DNA of 64,000 nt from Apostichopus japonicus (GCF_037975245.1 NC_092582.1:10394001-10458000); one strand, 5' to 3'; shown: positions 33,910 through 45,874, numbered from the stretch's first letter. Notes: generated by a model not told the origin, from the letters alone. Numbers and translations are program-made.

Positions 33910-36900
33910 CAGTACTGATTTCGCTTAACTCCCGTTGAAATTTGTTAAAAGGAAAATAAACAAATTTCTTTGTTTTTTATCGAAATTTGCCGATTTTTAT
34001 CGAAATTCCACGAATTTTAACGATTGGTGATCTCAGTCATTTCATACGTGGAATTTTCAACGATGCGTTGAAATTCTTTTTTAAACGAAATAGAAGGTCA
34101 ATATGTGGTAAAGCGAAACGTCGGAAAACGTGTAACTTCGTTTATTAGTATCAATTAGACTTTGGTACAGTCTTTTGAAAGCAAGAATATTTACAAAAGC
34201 ATTCTCAGGCTTGCATGAGTAGTAACACTCAAAGAAACATGTAGTAAAACTGATGGGGGACGTTTTCTGACTGAAGCCCAAACACAGTGACATAAGTCTT
34301 AACTTTGCCAGGCTATCTTGGAGGTTGCAGTACAAGCTATGTACCATGAGGCACCCTTCCAGATAAGTTGGAGTGCTGTTTAACCATTAAAATAACAATG
34401 AATGGACATAAATAAACTTGGTTTACTTGCAGATTGCGAAAAATAGTTATTCTTAAGAGATGTAAATTTGGTTTTTTATTAGAGTTGAAGTATGAAACTT
34501 TGATTCCGAGCGAAAACATGTTACTTGAAGCAAAAGAAAGATGCCCCGCCCATTCTGCTAGGACGCTTCCATTTTTCAAAAATGCGTTTTCTCTTTTTAT
34601 TTTATTATTTTTTGTTTAATATAGATTTGGCATGAGACATGTAAATCAGGTTAACTTTGATGGAATAATTTTACACCAGAAGTGGAAAAACTTAACAGTT
34701 ATTATTTTCATTTCGGATCATTTCCGAACAAGATAACACACTAAGGGTGTGACCGTTGAAACGATTAACTGTTTAACCGGCCGCAAATGCACTAACCGTT
34801 TAGAAAATCACAAACCGTATATACGGAAAATTAAAAAAAAAAAAATCAAATACATTTTAAACATGAAATTTATTTAAAAATATGTAAAGAACTGAGTAAT
34901 GTACTGCAAACTATCAATAAAAAACAGAAAAACGATGTTTTAGGCATGAATAATGTGTTCAATATAGTAGTAGGCCAATAGTCACAAGCTCATGATAGTG
35001 TCGTCAATTCGTTTTCTCAGTTTATATTTGCGACATATCACCCGTGTACACCGATCAATGGCATGGTGAAATCCCGTGTGAAAATATGTCGACGCCAAAA
35101 GACGCAAATGGTCGTTCTAGAAAGTATCGTAATAGCATTAACAACACAAGGCCAGTTGGCTCTCTCAGGTCCGCACATATACAGCCATTTTTTCCACACA
35201 TGGTTTTATACTTTGCATGCATTGTGGGCGGGATTGCGGCAAACATAAAAGAATATGAATGAAAATGATAAACCTTACGATATTTTTCACAAATATTGAT
35301 GCTTAGATAAGTGCTTCCTCACAATCAACGAGCCGCCCCAAAATTCGCTCTGCTTACGTAAAACTTCTATATATATATAAATATAACACGTGGAAAAAAC
35401 TCGAGTTCACACATAATTCCCACTGACATTGGTCATAGAACATAAGTAGGTCATTGACATTTGAACTTGCCCAAGTTTATCGCACCATGGGAACGACACA
35501 ACACATTGAACATGATGTTACATTCTTCCGCCATCTGGACGCCGAGTGTAAATTTTGGTATAATATGCAAATTATGAATGGTACTGTGCTGCACGGTTAA
35601 AATTTAACCTATTGCGACACCAATTTTGGGAAGCTGTTGTTGAAGAAACTTTTGTATCAAATGTAAAGTACTGTATCAGGGATGTGACACAAGAGAAAGA
35701 AAATGAAATCGGAGGCTGCTACAACCCATCGCAAAACACGTGCGTGCATAATTTGTTTTCTAAACATGACTTTTAATGAGTAAGCAGGAAAGGTGGGTAA
35801 GTTTGCTAAGTTAGGCAAGTTTTTGTTTAAAATCTTGTGATAGATAGACAAATATATTGTTTTTTTTCTTCAAAAGTTACGATGTTGCCGAAGGCCGAGT
35901 TATATAAATTCAGTGATCTGAACTTCTGAAGACCACGATATACTGATCAGGTGTGTTATTCTTTTCATCAATTATTACATGTAATGTTCGCAATATTATT
36001 GGGCCTAATTAGTAATTAACATACATTGATCGTTGTCTTGTTGCCTGAATTGCTACTTTTTTGAAAAAAAAAAACCCTTAATTATTGTACTCATTATGTC
36101 CTATTTTCATTAAAAGTTGAGTGACATTACGTCAAAAAGCCGCAATCAGGAAACAGCGTTTAAAAGTTTAACCTACCGGCAGGTTATACGGTTAAATGGT
36201 TAGTGAAATATCCGTTAGGTCACACCCTTGTAACACACAAGTAAAAACGACTTTATTGAATGAAAATATACTGAAAACCATATCGCAAAAACACAAAATC
36301 GCCTATAACTCGAAAACGGAAGGGGATATCGACTTTTGTCAGCTGTGTAGGGATTTCCTAAACAGAATTTTGATGCGCTCTATCCACCTGTGTCATTTAT
36401 GAGCTTCTCTGATGTCAGCTGCAGTATGTAATTTCTCTTTACCAGTTCTGCAACATTTATTTACACAGTAAACATTGTTCATTATGTTTTCTTTCACAAC
36501 GAATATTCAAAGTTGTGCTCCACACGCTTCACAGATATTGTTTTATGTCGTTCATTTTCAATTCTAGTTTAAAATTACATTTTCGAACGATGCATTGCAT
36601 GCCTTGTCAAACATTCCTGATTAGTAAAACTAAGGAAGGATATTTGATTGATATGATTTTATGAGCTGTTCCACTTGAAAAATGATGATAAAATCGAAAA
36701 ACAAAACATTTACTTCTCATGTGACGCATACCGGGAGACTCATAAAAACCCCCTTCTCATTAAATTAAATTTACATGCCGTCAGACCAGTTGAAAGCCCT
36801 CCCTAGTAATGTTTGATCAGCTCTTCCCAATATACAATACTCAAATAAGCAATGAAAATATATTCATTTTCCACAGGTTTCTCCCCAACTTGGGCCCAAG

Positions 36901-38060
36901 CCACTGCTTTATTTTCTTAGTAGTCATGGAAACAATTGTTTGCAACTCTTTTGCTGGCCAGGTGTTTTCAAGTTTTATTAATAGCACAACTTCTGATTGG
37001 TTTATTCAAGATAAACTTTCTATCCCTGCTGGATTGTTCTACTTATATATATGAATGAATATTTGGTTTTCAATTAACTTAGTTACAGGTAACATCCATT
37101 CCATTATGAACAGTAGGGGCAAAATAATGTTTGCTTCTAGAGTAAGCCAGGCAAAGGTTCTGCAGTGCTAAACCCCCCACGAAGATAAATACTATGCTAA
37201 TTAACAGATGGTAGGCGTGAATTTGACAAAGCCAGGTTTATGATTGGACTAGGCCTCTCAAAAAAGTTTGGTCGCTGGGGATATCCAGGGTAGGGAATGC
37301 ACATGTAAGCAGCTTACTGTAGGTGGCCCAGACTCAGGCTGCGACCTTAATTACCAGGGCAGTCCATCTGCATTCGCGGGCAACTTACAGTAGCCGGGTT
37401 AGGGGGAAAGTAACAGGATGTTTTTTATTTTGCGTGCATTGAAGCCGGGGGGAGATTTTTTGGTTTGAAAGTGAGTGCGGTAAAGGGTACTGTAGTACGT
37501 CAAGTAACACAGGAATTTATTGGAATAAAAGATCTCTTTGATATCCAACTACGACTGTTTCATTGTGTACATTTTTTTTTTATTTCTTGTTTTTCTGACG
37601 CTGCGTTCATTGGTGAGTTACTTAAACTTATCTTAGTTTAATACTAGCCTATAACTTAAGTACTTGTTACGATCGACCAAGACCAGTTTTTATTATCCTA
37701 GCCAAATAATTTTTCAAACTACTAGTACAGAACTTACTCTGTCTTCTATACAATCAAACTTTTGCAACGTTTGTAATATTCCTCGGCCACTTCTGGTATA
37801 GTCTGAAAACGGCTGTAGTTACACTAAGGATTCAACGTAGGTCACAACCTTGATATGTCTAGAATTGCCTTTGCCGTTGTTTATCGCGATAACTTTCGTG
37901 GAAATTTTGTTGAAACTACGTTGACAACCGTGCCCGCAGTAGTCTAAATCTTAATGAAATTATTTGTTTTTTATCGATTTTCAACTTTTTTTATCGATTT
38001 TCAACTTTTTTGATCGATCGATGATTTTTTTTCAACAGGAGTTAAGCGAAATCAGTACTG
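33910..38060. mobile_element. TA-flanked TIR transposon (Tc1/mariner or pogo-like ends), non-autonomous, with nested hAT
   Basis: The left end CAGTACTGATTTCGCTTAA and its complement at the right (TTAAGCGAAATCAGTACTG) extend to about 32-bp inverted repeats with one mismatch (CCCGTTGAAA against CCTGTTGAAA). TA lies directly outside both ends (33908-33909 and 38061-38062). TA targets and CAGT starts are typical of the Tc1/mariner/pogo superfamily. Without the nested hAT the element is about 2.65 kb. No transposase reading frame was seen. Both sub-terminal zones share ATCGAAATT/ATCGATTTTCAAC motifs. Confidence 0.75.
34742..36230. mobile_element. hAT-like element nested in the TA-flanked transposon, TSD TAACACAC
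   Basis: The ends TAAGGGTGTGACC (left) and GGTCACACCCTTG (right) form inverted repeats. The perfect 8-bp direct repeat TAACACAC flanks them (34734-34741 and 36231-36238). The 1489-bp interior has further internal inverted motifs (GGTTAAAC/GTTAAATGG) but no transposase. The 8-bp target duplication identifies hAT-type insertion. Confidence 0.85.
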
Positions 38061-38534
38061 TAGTTGTGTGCTGTCAGTGTGGGATATTAGCAGAGATCTC
38101 TTTGTAGCATTTGGCATGAATGGAAATGTGTACTTCCTGCCCCTCTTGCATACAAATGAATGCTTTGGGCAATGTGAGTGATTTCCAATGTAGCACTTTG
38201 CAAGGCAGTCTTAACATGTTGATAAAGCCTTCACAACTTTGCAGTGGTCGTATTTGAGGACTTTAATTCCTGCAAGTAGTCACCTCTGCCAGTACAAGGC
38301 AGGTCAAGTCCTCTGCAATGCACTTTTGTATCAAGTGCTTCCTAGTCACAGTTTGTGCAGGTACATATCAGAGGAGAGTACTGCTTTAGCCAGTGCTCTG
38401 CGGAGTGACTTTAGTAGGTGAACTTGGTCTAACAGCATATGGTTCTCTGTTTCAGAATGAGTAGCTGCAGCCATTGTACCAGTGAACCCTTTACATGCCT
38501 TGCCATCAAGCATCAGTTGTTAGGCACTTCTCCT

Positions 38535-39714
38535 TTAGTGGGTTCTTACCAGTAAGTAATATGGATGCACAAATCTTTCCACCATTCTGTTCATCTTTGA
38601 CATTGGCATCTTTACTGAACAGCCGTCATTGCCTGGAAATTGCAACTTGTGACCCCTTCTTCTATTCATTTCACCAATTAAGTTACAGTTGTTACTGTGA
38701 TTGTAATCAAAATTAAATTTATCCATGGTGACATTCTCAACAATTACATCTCTGTATTGGCTTGCACAAACAAATGGAGTCTTACTTTTTGCATTACGCA
38801 GACAGGTGTGATATTGACGATCATATTCTGCAAAAATTGGAGAGTCTTTTGAGAGGCCATGCAGTTGCAGTGTCTTCTTTATACACCCCTTTTCTGACAT
38901 ATCATTTTCATTCATTTCTTCTATTGCAGGTCCAAACTGGTTGGCTGACTTTTGTAGTGTTCTGACAGCGGGACTGGGAAGAGAGATGCTGCTGAGCAAT
39001 CTATGAGCTGCAATTGAACTGATCTACATCTGATGCAAGCCTAACTGCCGTGCAATGTTTATTTCTGTGGGATTCTTGCCAGGTTTGCTTCTTGGTTTAA
39101 ACCTTTGTAGATGAGCAAGAGCTTAAGGCCTGGTCACACTACAGCGATATTTTATCGGAATACGGTCCGATTTTTCCGATTTTAGGCCGAAGAGTGAGGT
39201 TTGTGGTAGTGAATGTAATGAATGCAGTGGAATATTCGAATACCTACTCTAAATCTGAGGGGTTCTGGAACCGACTACATTCTGAAGTGACGTCACATCG
39301 AAAAACGATAAAAATCGGAAGAGAAATCGGATAGCTATCTGATAAAAGGAAACGGAGTTAATATCAAAAGTTAGGAGAGGGCTATTCCACATCGGAATGG
39401 CTCAACAGATAGCAAATCAGGTCCTTTATCACTGTGGCTAGAAGACCCGAACGAAAAACAGGCTGTTTCGATTCCTCCGAGAAAATCGGATAGTATTCCG
39501 ATAAAAAATCGGTATAGTGTGACCGGGCCTTAACAGTACCTTTGTATCTTCAGAGAATGCAGCCAAGTCCCACAAATTCTTCATATCTAAGTTTGCAAGA
39601 GGAATAGGTGCCACATCAGAAGGGGTAGGCATGTCACCAGTGCGTTTGGCATCAGCTGTTACCTGGCTTCAATGTTGTTGCATGCCTACCAAACATATCT
39701 TTCCTTTTACCCAT
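38535..39714 (-). pseudogene. Mutator-like transposase gene remnant, copy C
   Basis: The minus strand starts at ATG 39714 (GRH-ATT-LKPGN block as in copy A), shifts frame, and is split by a MITE (39127-39529). A second open stretch (about 39075-38535) has one in-frame TAG early on. It reads SKPGKNPTEINIARQLG, then VRTLQKSANQFGPAIEEMNE, DSPIFAEYDRQYHT and KTPFVCASQYRDVIVENVT. The run N-E-x-D-M, then SPI-x-E-x-D-x-R-Y, then KTPFxxAxQ-x-x-x-x-x-ENVT is the pattern I know from invertebrate Mutator-like transposase-domain proteins. Catalytic residues further downstream are not visible, so the copy is partial. Function if intact: DNA transposition in the nucleus. Confidence 0.55.
39127..39529. mobile_element. 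TTAA-flanked MITE, second family
   Basis: TTAA (39123-39126) is followed by GGCCTGGTCACACTA. The right end is TAGTGTGACCGGGCC followed by TTAA (39530-39533). The inverted repeats extend about 40 bp with a repeated ATCGGAATA motif. It interrupts the Mutator-like remnant and is thus younger than it. Confidence 0.8.
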
Positions 39715-39746
39715 TAAAATATAACAATTTCCTAGTGACCTATTCA

Positions 39747-40460
39747 GTGGCGTCTTTCGCGACTGACTGCACTTTTGTTCTTTACTTTTTTCGATACATT
39801 TGTCTCCACTGGCGCTCACTTCACAAAGTTATTAGCCTCCCCAACCAAATGTTTTTTTTACCTACTGAAAGAAAGATAATTTGCAATGTGTTTTTCAATG
39901 GTTAAACTGATCTTATTATTACCATAAATATTGTATTGACTTCCCCAATAATTCTAACCAATATGGAAGGGTAATAACACAGCATATGATTGTATGTTAT
40001 TGGCATGCGATGTAAAAACTGGTGCATGACTATATGATATGCACATTGACATGTGTAACACGCGAAACGTGAACAATTTTGGTTATATTTTTCCCAAATC
40101 AGCCCCCCCAAATCATATTGGGCCCCTACGCCTATGACGGTAGTTCTATTAGGCATTTTTTTGGAGTATTCAAAATCATACCAAGTTTTGTGTGGTGGAG
40201 TATAAGAATCGCGAGATACAATATATGAAAGTGGCAAGACAAACGTGGTAAATATGACTGATTAAAGGCCAATTTTGACCGAAATTTTTCAATTTTTAGG
40301 TCATTCACAATCACAGGAATATATGAATAGGCCTAGATAAACTGTAGTCCGACAGTCAGAAATTCCAACTGTCGCACTCCAATTTTCCAACTATCGTCAG
40401 TTTTATCAAGTTCGGGGGTGAGACACCCCCCACACCCACCCCCCTCTAGCCACGTCCCTG
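39747..40460. mobile_element. hAT-like repeat, copy 2 (related to 52311-53559)
   Basis: It shares TTCGATACATTTGT, ACTTCACAAA, GAGTATTCAAAATCATACCA, ATCGCGAGATACAAT and the right terminus GAGACACCCCCCACACC ... ACGTCCCTG with the complete element at 52311-53559. The left end is diverged and no matching target duplication was found. The surrounding Mutator-like copy lacks about 600 bp at this point, suggesting a deletion with or after insertion. Confidence 0.65.
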
Positions 40461-40533
40461 GGTGTAAGTCACAACTTCTCAAACAATCATTAACAGAGGT
40501 TTAATGTGGAGTCTAAAAAATTTCAATTGTTAG

Positions 40534-40992
40534 TTAAGATGGCATAATCCTATTAGCATTTACATCAATCCACCACAAGTGTTCTCATTCAGAAAAAGCA
40601 ACAGGAGAACAACTTTCTTGATATGTTATCAATTAGGGTCTGGTGTTTTCTTGGCAGGGATGTTAAGGAGCACGAAAGAGAGTACAAGTGATACAAAAAT
40701 TTGGTCAGTTGAGGTAAGTTTAGACCAATTTAGGCCTCCCTGGAACAGCATACAAAAATTGATTTCTGCTGAGTAAAGAGGTTTGTTTACAAGTGAGGAA
40801 AACTTCAGTCTCTCATAGTAAACAAGCAATCTGCATGGTTATGATATAGAAAATTGAGGGTGCTATGAATGGCCAACTTGTCAGCTATCCAGTTATTGGT
40901 TGCATTAAGCTTGTGAGAGCTAAATAGATCAAGGGATCACATTACTTTTTGATTTAGTGTGTATTGAAGCATTTAATAGGTGTATACTACCA
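40534..40992. mobile_element. TTAA-flanked MITE, copy 5, decayed right end
   Basis: It starts TTAAGATGGCATAATCC, is preceded by the same Mutator-remnant sequence (CACAACTTCTCAAAC) as copy 3, and is homologous to the family through GGTGTATACTACC. Confidence 0.7.
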
Positions 40993-41997
40993 CAGACCCT
41001 TTTATCATGCCGACTAGTATTCAGCAATTGGTTGAGCAATATTGTGTGTCTATGTGTAGGACATTTTATTTGACCGCATAAGAATCATAAACATTTTCAG
41101 AAGTCCAACACCTGTTAACAAACAATTTAATAACTTGTTAGTACTTTTATTTTACCATCATTTGGTCAGCATAGAATGCCATTAGTTGAATCACAGAAAC
41201 TATATTTGATAAGTTGAAACTATGAACAATCAACAGTGTGTTTTGTTTGTTTTCTATCAAAATAGGAATTAATGGCCAAAGAAGTTCAAAAATCCAAGGC
41301 TGCTACTAGTGCTTGAGGGAAGACTAAAAGCAGAAAGAATGCCTAATGACAGAGAAAGAAGACATTATACAGACACTGTGTGACTACATGGTAGGATATA
41401 CAGTACATGGCTAAAATAGGTAAACAGTTTAATACTGTAAACTCACACTATATCATTGCCAAACAGCTCTAATAATCACGAGGAGCGATTTAATGCTGCA
41501 ACGTTACGCTGGATTAACTATCTCAAGACCCGACTTGCATTCGATAGATACTAATAGTGGGCCCAACTTACAATAAAGTGAGCCTAACAAGTAACTTTGA
41601 AACACTTCTTAAGTTCAGGCTCAACCTTGAAACTAATTTTTCCCGATGACCTTCAAAACTTGTTTTGCGACAAGCTCTGCTAACCTTTCAACCAGAGACA
41701 AAAAAAATCATATTTGCTCACGCTCGAAATGATGCTGATTTAATACTTGCGCGCAGATTCCTCAACATCATGTGTATTTACTGCGTGTCTAATATGTATA
41801 ATATATATATATGTTTATGAGCTTGCCGAACGTTACAACATCATACAGAAAGCCATGCCGGACAAAATTATATTTAATGATTATAGTAACATATACATTA
41901 GTTACTATTTATAAATATATGATATGCAAATATGTCATGCATAACCTATATACACGAGGTGTATGAGTAATCTGAATATAATACGGCATTACTCGTA
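40993..41997. other. Unassigned sequence
   Basis: AT-rich. No convincing feature. Confidence 0.4.
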
Positions 41998-42113
41998 TAT
42001 ATATATATATATACATAAATACATATATCTGTATATATATATATATATCTATATATATTATAGATATATTTATCTATATATATATATTATAGATATATAT
42101 ATATATATATATT
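41998..42113. repeat. (TA)n-rich microsatellite
   Basis: Several runs of TA with ATAGATATATT interruptions. It directly abuts the left terminal repeat of the Penelope-like element; the other terminal repeat is likewise preceded by (TA)n. Confidence 0.85.
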
Positions 42114-42171
42114 GTAATAAACGTTAACTATTTCGAGTCCATTGCTGCTCGGAGTTCAGCGATCGTCAGGC

Positions 42172-44355
42172 CTACTGATCCGTAATAAAGTATGGGTTGC
42201 TCTTCCACAAACTACCATTTGGGTTTGACACGGCTGGGTGGTTTCCTTTTGTGTCTGTTGCCATGTCTACAGGTAGAGATGAGCTCGCTTCTCTAGTTGA
42301 GCGTGTTGCCTTTGAGGGTGGTAATTTGGAGCTTTTCTTTGCAAAGATTGCATAGACCAGACTGCCGCTTGTGCGTTTGGACTGTGACACAATTTCCCAG
42401 TGTATTGAATATTCAGCTTTTTTCTCCTTGAGTTGCCAGATGTGTTTAGAGTTCCGTTTCTTTCTTATATCGGTCATGTTGGAATGATTTGGTGTGGTTG
42501 TTGTATCTCTTCTTAAATTCTCCGCTCGCGAGGCCTATGTATGACGCGTTGTCGGTTCCTGACGTGACGGTGGCTTTGTAAATGACGTCATTAACCAAGC
42601 AGTTGCCGCGAAGTGTGGCAACTGTCTACTTCTCGGCAGTCTTTTCCTGGGGGGGTTGGCTCGTTTCTTTCATGACCTTTGAGTTGTGTGACTTGATGAT
42701 CTGTTGCATGTTTTCATACAGCTGTAACTTTATTTTGACTGTTGATCTGTTGAAGATTTTGTGTAGCTTGTTGGTCTGTGGGAATTGCTTGTCGATGAGT
42801 TTTAGGAAGTCTGCCGCAAAGTTGGTCTTTATGTTTTTGCTGTATGTGGGGTTGTACCATGTGATTTTTCTTGACCTGCGTTTCTTGTTCTGTTTGGTGT
42901 TTTTGTTTTCCTTGTTTTGGTATTTGATAGTATAGTTGTATCCAGCTGACCGGAGCGCATGATTGTAGGTGGGTGCTGCTTTCTTGAATGTGTCCTGGTT
43001 AGATGATAGACCAGAGACTGTTCTTTCGATGGCTGGCGGTATGTTCTTTATTATTGCGGGCGGGTGGTTCGAGTGTTGGCTTACTGTATGTAGATTGGTT
43101 CGTTGTTTGGTTTTCTGTAGGGCTGGTACTAGCTGGTATTCATGTTCAAAGTGACGTCAAGGAAGTTGACTGTTTTCAAGTTCGTTTGGACAGTGATTTT
43201 TAGTCCACATGTATGAACGATCTTGATTAGGGCTTTTCGTATTCTGTCTGCTTTGCTACCTGAGCATGACCTCATTACTGGTAGCCCATCGTCCCTGTAT
43301 AGTCCCAAACCAGTGATATCGGGGTTTTTCTCCAATTGGTTCAAAATGAATAGTCCCACCAATTTACAAACTTCCGCTTTGTCAAATGCACCCATTGAGA
43401 CGTGGAATTGGTTACCTGTGTCTCTCTTCTCTTTTGCCCTTGTGATCGTGAAGGAGAGATCGCCTTGCGTGCATGATAGTCTTGTATTCAGTATCACTGA
43501 TTCTGGTGTATGCTTTGGCCCATGCTAGACATTTGTGTATGAGATCCTTGCTGATTGAAGGGTAAAAATCAACAATATCGAAGACCAGAAAGGTGAGACT
43601 GCTCTTTTCCTGTATATTTTTAATCCATTCCAGTACCCTTGTGGTATGTTTGCATTTATGTGGTCAAGCATGGCTTTGCTCACTCGTCCCATTTCAGGTT
43701 TTTTTTGTGTTTATTAGCCTGCATTTTGTGTTATATTGAAAAATTTCTCTGTGGTCCTTGATTGTCACGAAAGCCGTTTTGGGTCCAGTTTTATTTATTC
43801 GGTTACCTATTTTTAATTTGTCAGCTAGACTTGTGTATTCATTGTCTATTTCGGTGGCGGTGTTGAGGTCCGCATATTTGTATTTCTGAGATATGTTTAC
43901 AGTTAGCAACCCACCATATTTGGCGGGGTCCATCTTGTACATGTTCCTGGTTTTGTCCGCCTCTACGAAGATTTCTTTAGAGGATGTGATGTTTTCTATG
44001 TCCTTCTTGAGGTTGGACAGGAACTTCTCCGTCACTTCCTTGAACTTAATGTTCTCGACCATTTCCAGCATATCGGACTCGAATGAGACCAACTCCGGGA
44101 TTTGTGGTGGGACGCATCTCGATTTTAGCCCGTATGCATCGGTGGTGGCGGTGTTGTCCTCGTCACGGCTGGTGTTACTCGTTTCCGCATCGGTGTCATT
44201 GTCGGCCAGAATAAATAATGCTCTCCATCGCATCCATTTATCAGCTTCTCTGTCATCTCTAGCAGTCTTTTCAAGTATTCTCTAGTTGATGGCAAAGGAA
44301 TGTTCTTGCCCGAGTAGTTCATGTTGTATCGTTCCATACTAAGCTGTAAAAGCAT
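42172..44355 (-). pseudogene. Penelope-like reverse transcriptase with GIY-YIG endonuclease, frameshifted
   Basis: In minus-strand order: an N-terminal part (STREYLKRLLEMTEKL), a frame change, then MRWRALFIL and a long open stretch (44233-43694) with ADKTRNMYKMDPAKYGGLL and AFVTIKDHR...CRLIN, the Penelope RT fingers. After damage near 43690-43500 the palm resumes (43497-43129) with the catalytic GLYRDDGLPV (YxDD type). Further frame changes lead to a GIY-YIG nuclease: VIYKATVTSG, SYIGLASGEFKKRYNNH, then HIWQLKEKKAEYSIHWEI and the C-terminus at 42172. RT plus GIY-YIG in one protein is diagnostic for Penelope-like elements, which use it for target-primed integration. At least four frameshifts or stops are needed to follow it. 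Confidence 0.88.
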
Positions 44356-44495
44356 GTACTGCTGTTAGTAAGTAGAGTGCTCAACCGAGGTTCAGGAGCC
44401 AAACTATAAAATATAGCTAAAATACTATCAACGGTGAGAGGGCTCAATACAGAAGTAGAGCATGATATATATATATATTGATATATATATATATT

Positions 44496-44631
44496 GTAAT
44501 AAACATTAAATTATTAAGAGTCCATTGCTAATCAGAGTTTCACTCTTGTACAAGTAGTTGTACAGCAATCGTCAGGCGTACTGATCTGTAATAAAGTATG
44601 GGTCGCTATTCCACGAACTACCATACATATA
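44496..44631 (-). repeat. Upstream terminal repeat of the Penelope-like element
   Basis: Direct repeat of 42114-42220, about 30 bp longer because of an insert around TTTCACTCTTGTACAAG. The strand reads CCTGACGATTGCTG, as the downstream repeat reads CCTGACGATCGCTG. Confidence 0.8.
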
Positions 44632-44657
44632 TATATATATCTTTGGACATACAATCA

Positions 44658-44730
44658 GTATCCATAGCCTAGTGGTTAGGGTGTCCACGTAAAGAGTGGA
44701 AGGCCTGTGGTTCGAATCCCAGTGGAGGCT
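44658..44730 (+). tRNA. tRNA-like sequence (pseudogene or SINE head), 73 nt
   Basis: It folds as a class I tRNA. The acceptor GTATCCA pairs TGGAGGC with one mismatch and one wobble. TAGCCTAGTGG is a canonical A box. A D stem GCCT/GGGT and a perfect 5-bp anticodon stem (TCCAC/GTGGA) with loop GTAAAGA (anticodon AAA) follow. GGTTCGAATCC is an exact B box. The T stem has two or three mismatches, so a functional tRNA is unlikely. A T6 run at 44735-44740 fits a Pol III terminator. A tRNA-Phe-like reading from the anticodon alone is weak, and a tRNA-derived SINE head is equally possible. Confidence 0.5.
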
Positions 44731-44778
44731 GAAAGTTTTTTCACTGTTCTTGATTTTCCAACTCATTACGATTTTCAT

Positions 44779-44779
44779 T

Positions 44780-44811
<32 letters not shown>

Positions 44812-45874
44812 TATATTTTTTTTGGTCAAGTTTAGAGGATAAATCTGTTCTTCGTCTGGACAAACATCATATTTCTTTACGCAGGTAGGCGTAGTCCCTC
44901 CATATATGATGGGCTGTAATTGTTGTACTCCGCAATCCTTACTCCTGTGAGTCCTGTCACTGTACCCATCCCAAATCCCTACCTTTCTCACCCCTCTGGA
45001 ATCCATTTAACATTCAACTGTTAGACTACACTGCTACTACTGTAGTTGAACATTACGGTGGAGTAATTGCACACAAGAATAATCAAAACAGAATATTTTG
45101 GAAAACAAAAGTCGGTAATAAGTAGTTTATTATATAAACAGTATCAGTAAATGGAGCAACAATAAGCTGTAACAGAAACCAACAGGGTAGGATGCAGAGA
45201 TATTTATATATTGAAAGCTTTTATTTAATGCAGTTTGGTGCCTTGAATCAGCAATTGCAGTTTTTACCTAAGTACCCAATTTATTAATGTACTCTCATTA
45301 AGAATCCGGAGGGGCACAGCCACTATTTCGAGGGAGAGAATTAGAAATTGTGTTTGATTTTCATTGAGATAGCAGGGGCACTACGACAACTTTGTAGTTT
45401 TAGTAGGAAAACAAGGCTATTTACATACACTTGTGAAAAAGCACCAAGGGGCATGGTTTCCAGAGTGAGAAAAAACATGTAGAATAGACAGAATTTTAAG
45501 AGCAACTTTTTTTCAGTGGTTTTTTGAAAAGTGTACATCAAAACCTTAACATTTCCTGCAGCTGCTGAATATTTACTGGCTCTTGGCACAAATTTCGCTG
45601 GAGTTTTGGACAATCTTAGAGCCCTGACTTAGATGATAAAGTTGTAGGATGATCAAGAGGGCACCTAAGGCATTGAAAGGGTTAAAAGGCATACCGCAGT
45701 TGTTGCTATCAGTGATGGATGATTTTTAAGCTCATTACCGCAAGAGGTATTTTGCCATTCACCTGCTTCCTGACGTACATATTTTTACGTTCATTGAGTG
45801 TGTTTTGTTTGTTCTTCTTTCACCTTCTGTCTGTCTACATTGTTGGTTCTCTTTTCTTTCATCTTCCGCTACAG
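44779..45874. other. Unassigned sequence with a (TA)n tract at 44779-44812
   Basis: Apart from the TA microsatellite, no gene or repeat was recognised before the exon at 45875. Confidence 0.4.

Larger units (their letters stand above)
42114..44631 (-). mobile_element. Penelope-like element with terminal direct repeats
   Basis: A reverse transcriptase/GIY-YIG coding region on the minus strand lies between two direct repeats (42114-42220 and 44496-44631). The repeats share GTAATAAAC, GAGTCCATTGCT, CGTCAGG and TAATAAAGTATGGGT. Both repeats include the last codons of the reading frame (NPYFITDQ and DPYFITDQ), the pattern of Penelope pseudo-LTRs that duplicate the 3' end. The coding region is frameshifted at several points, so the copy is inactive. 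Confidence 0.85.

Noticed and set aside
38239-38421. Short plus-strand frame
   Set aside because: Lies in the Mutator-like repeat with no conservation of frame in copy B.
42582-42935. 117-residue hydrophobic plus-strand frame
   Set aside because: It is antisense to the Penelope coding region, so its hydrophobic character is a shadow.
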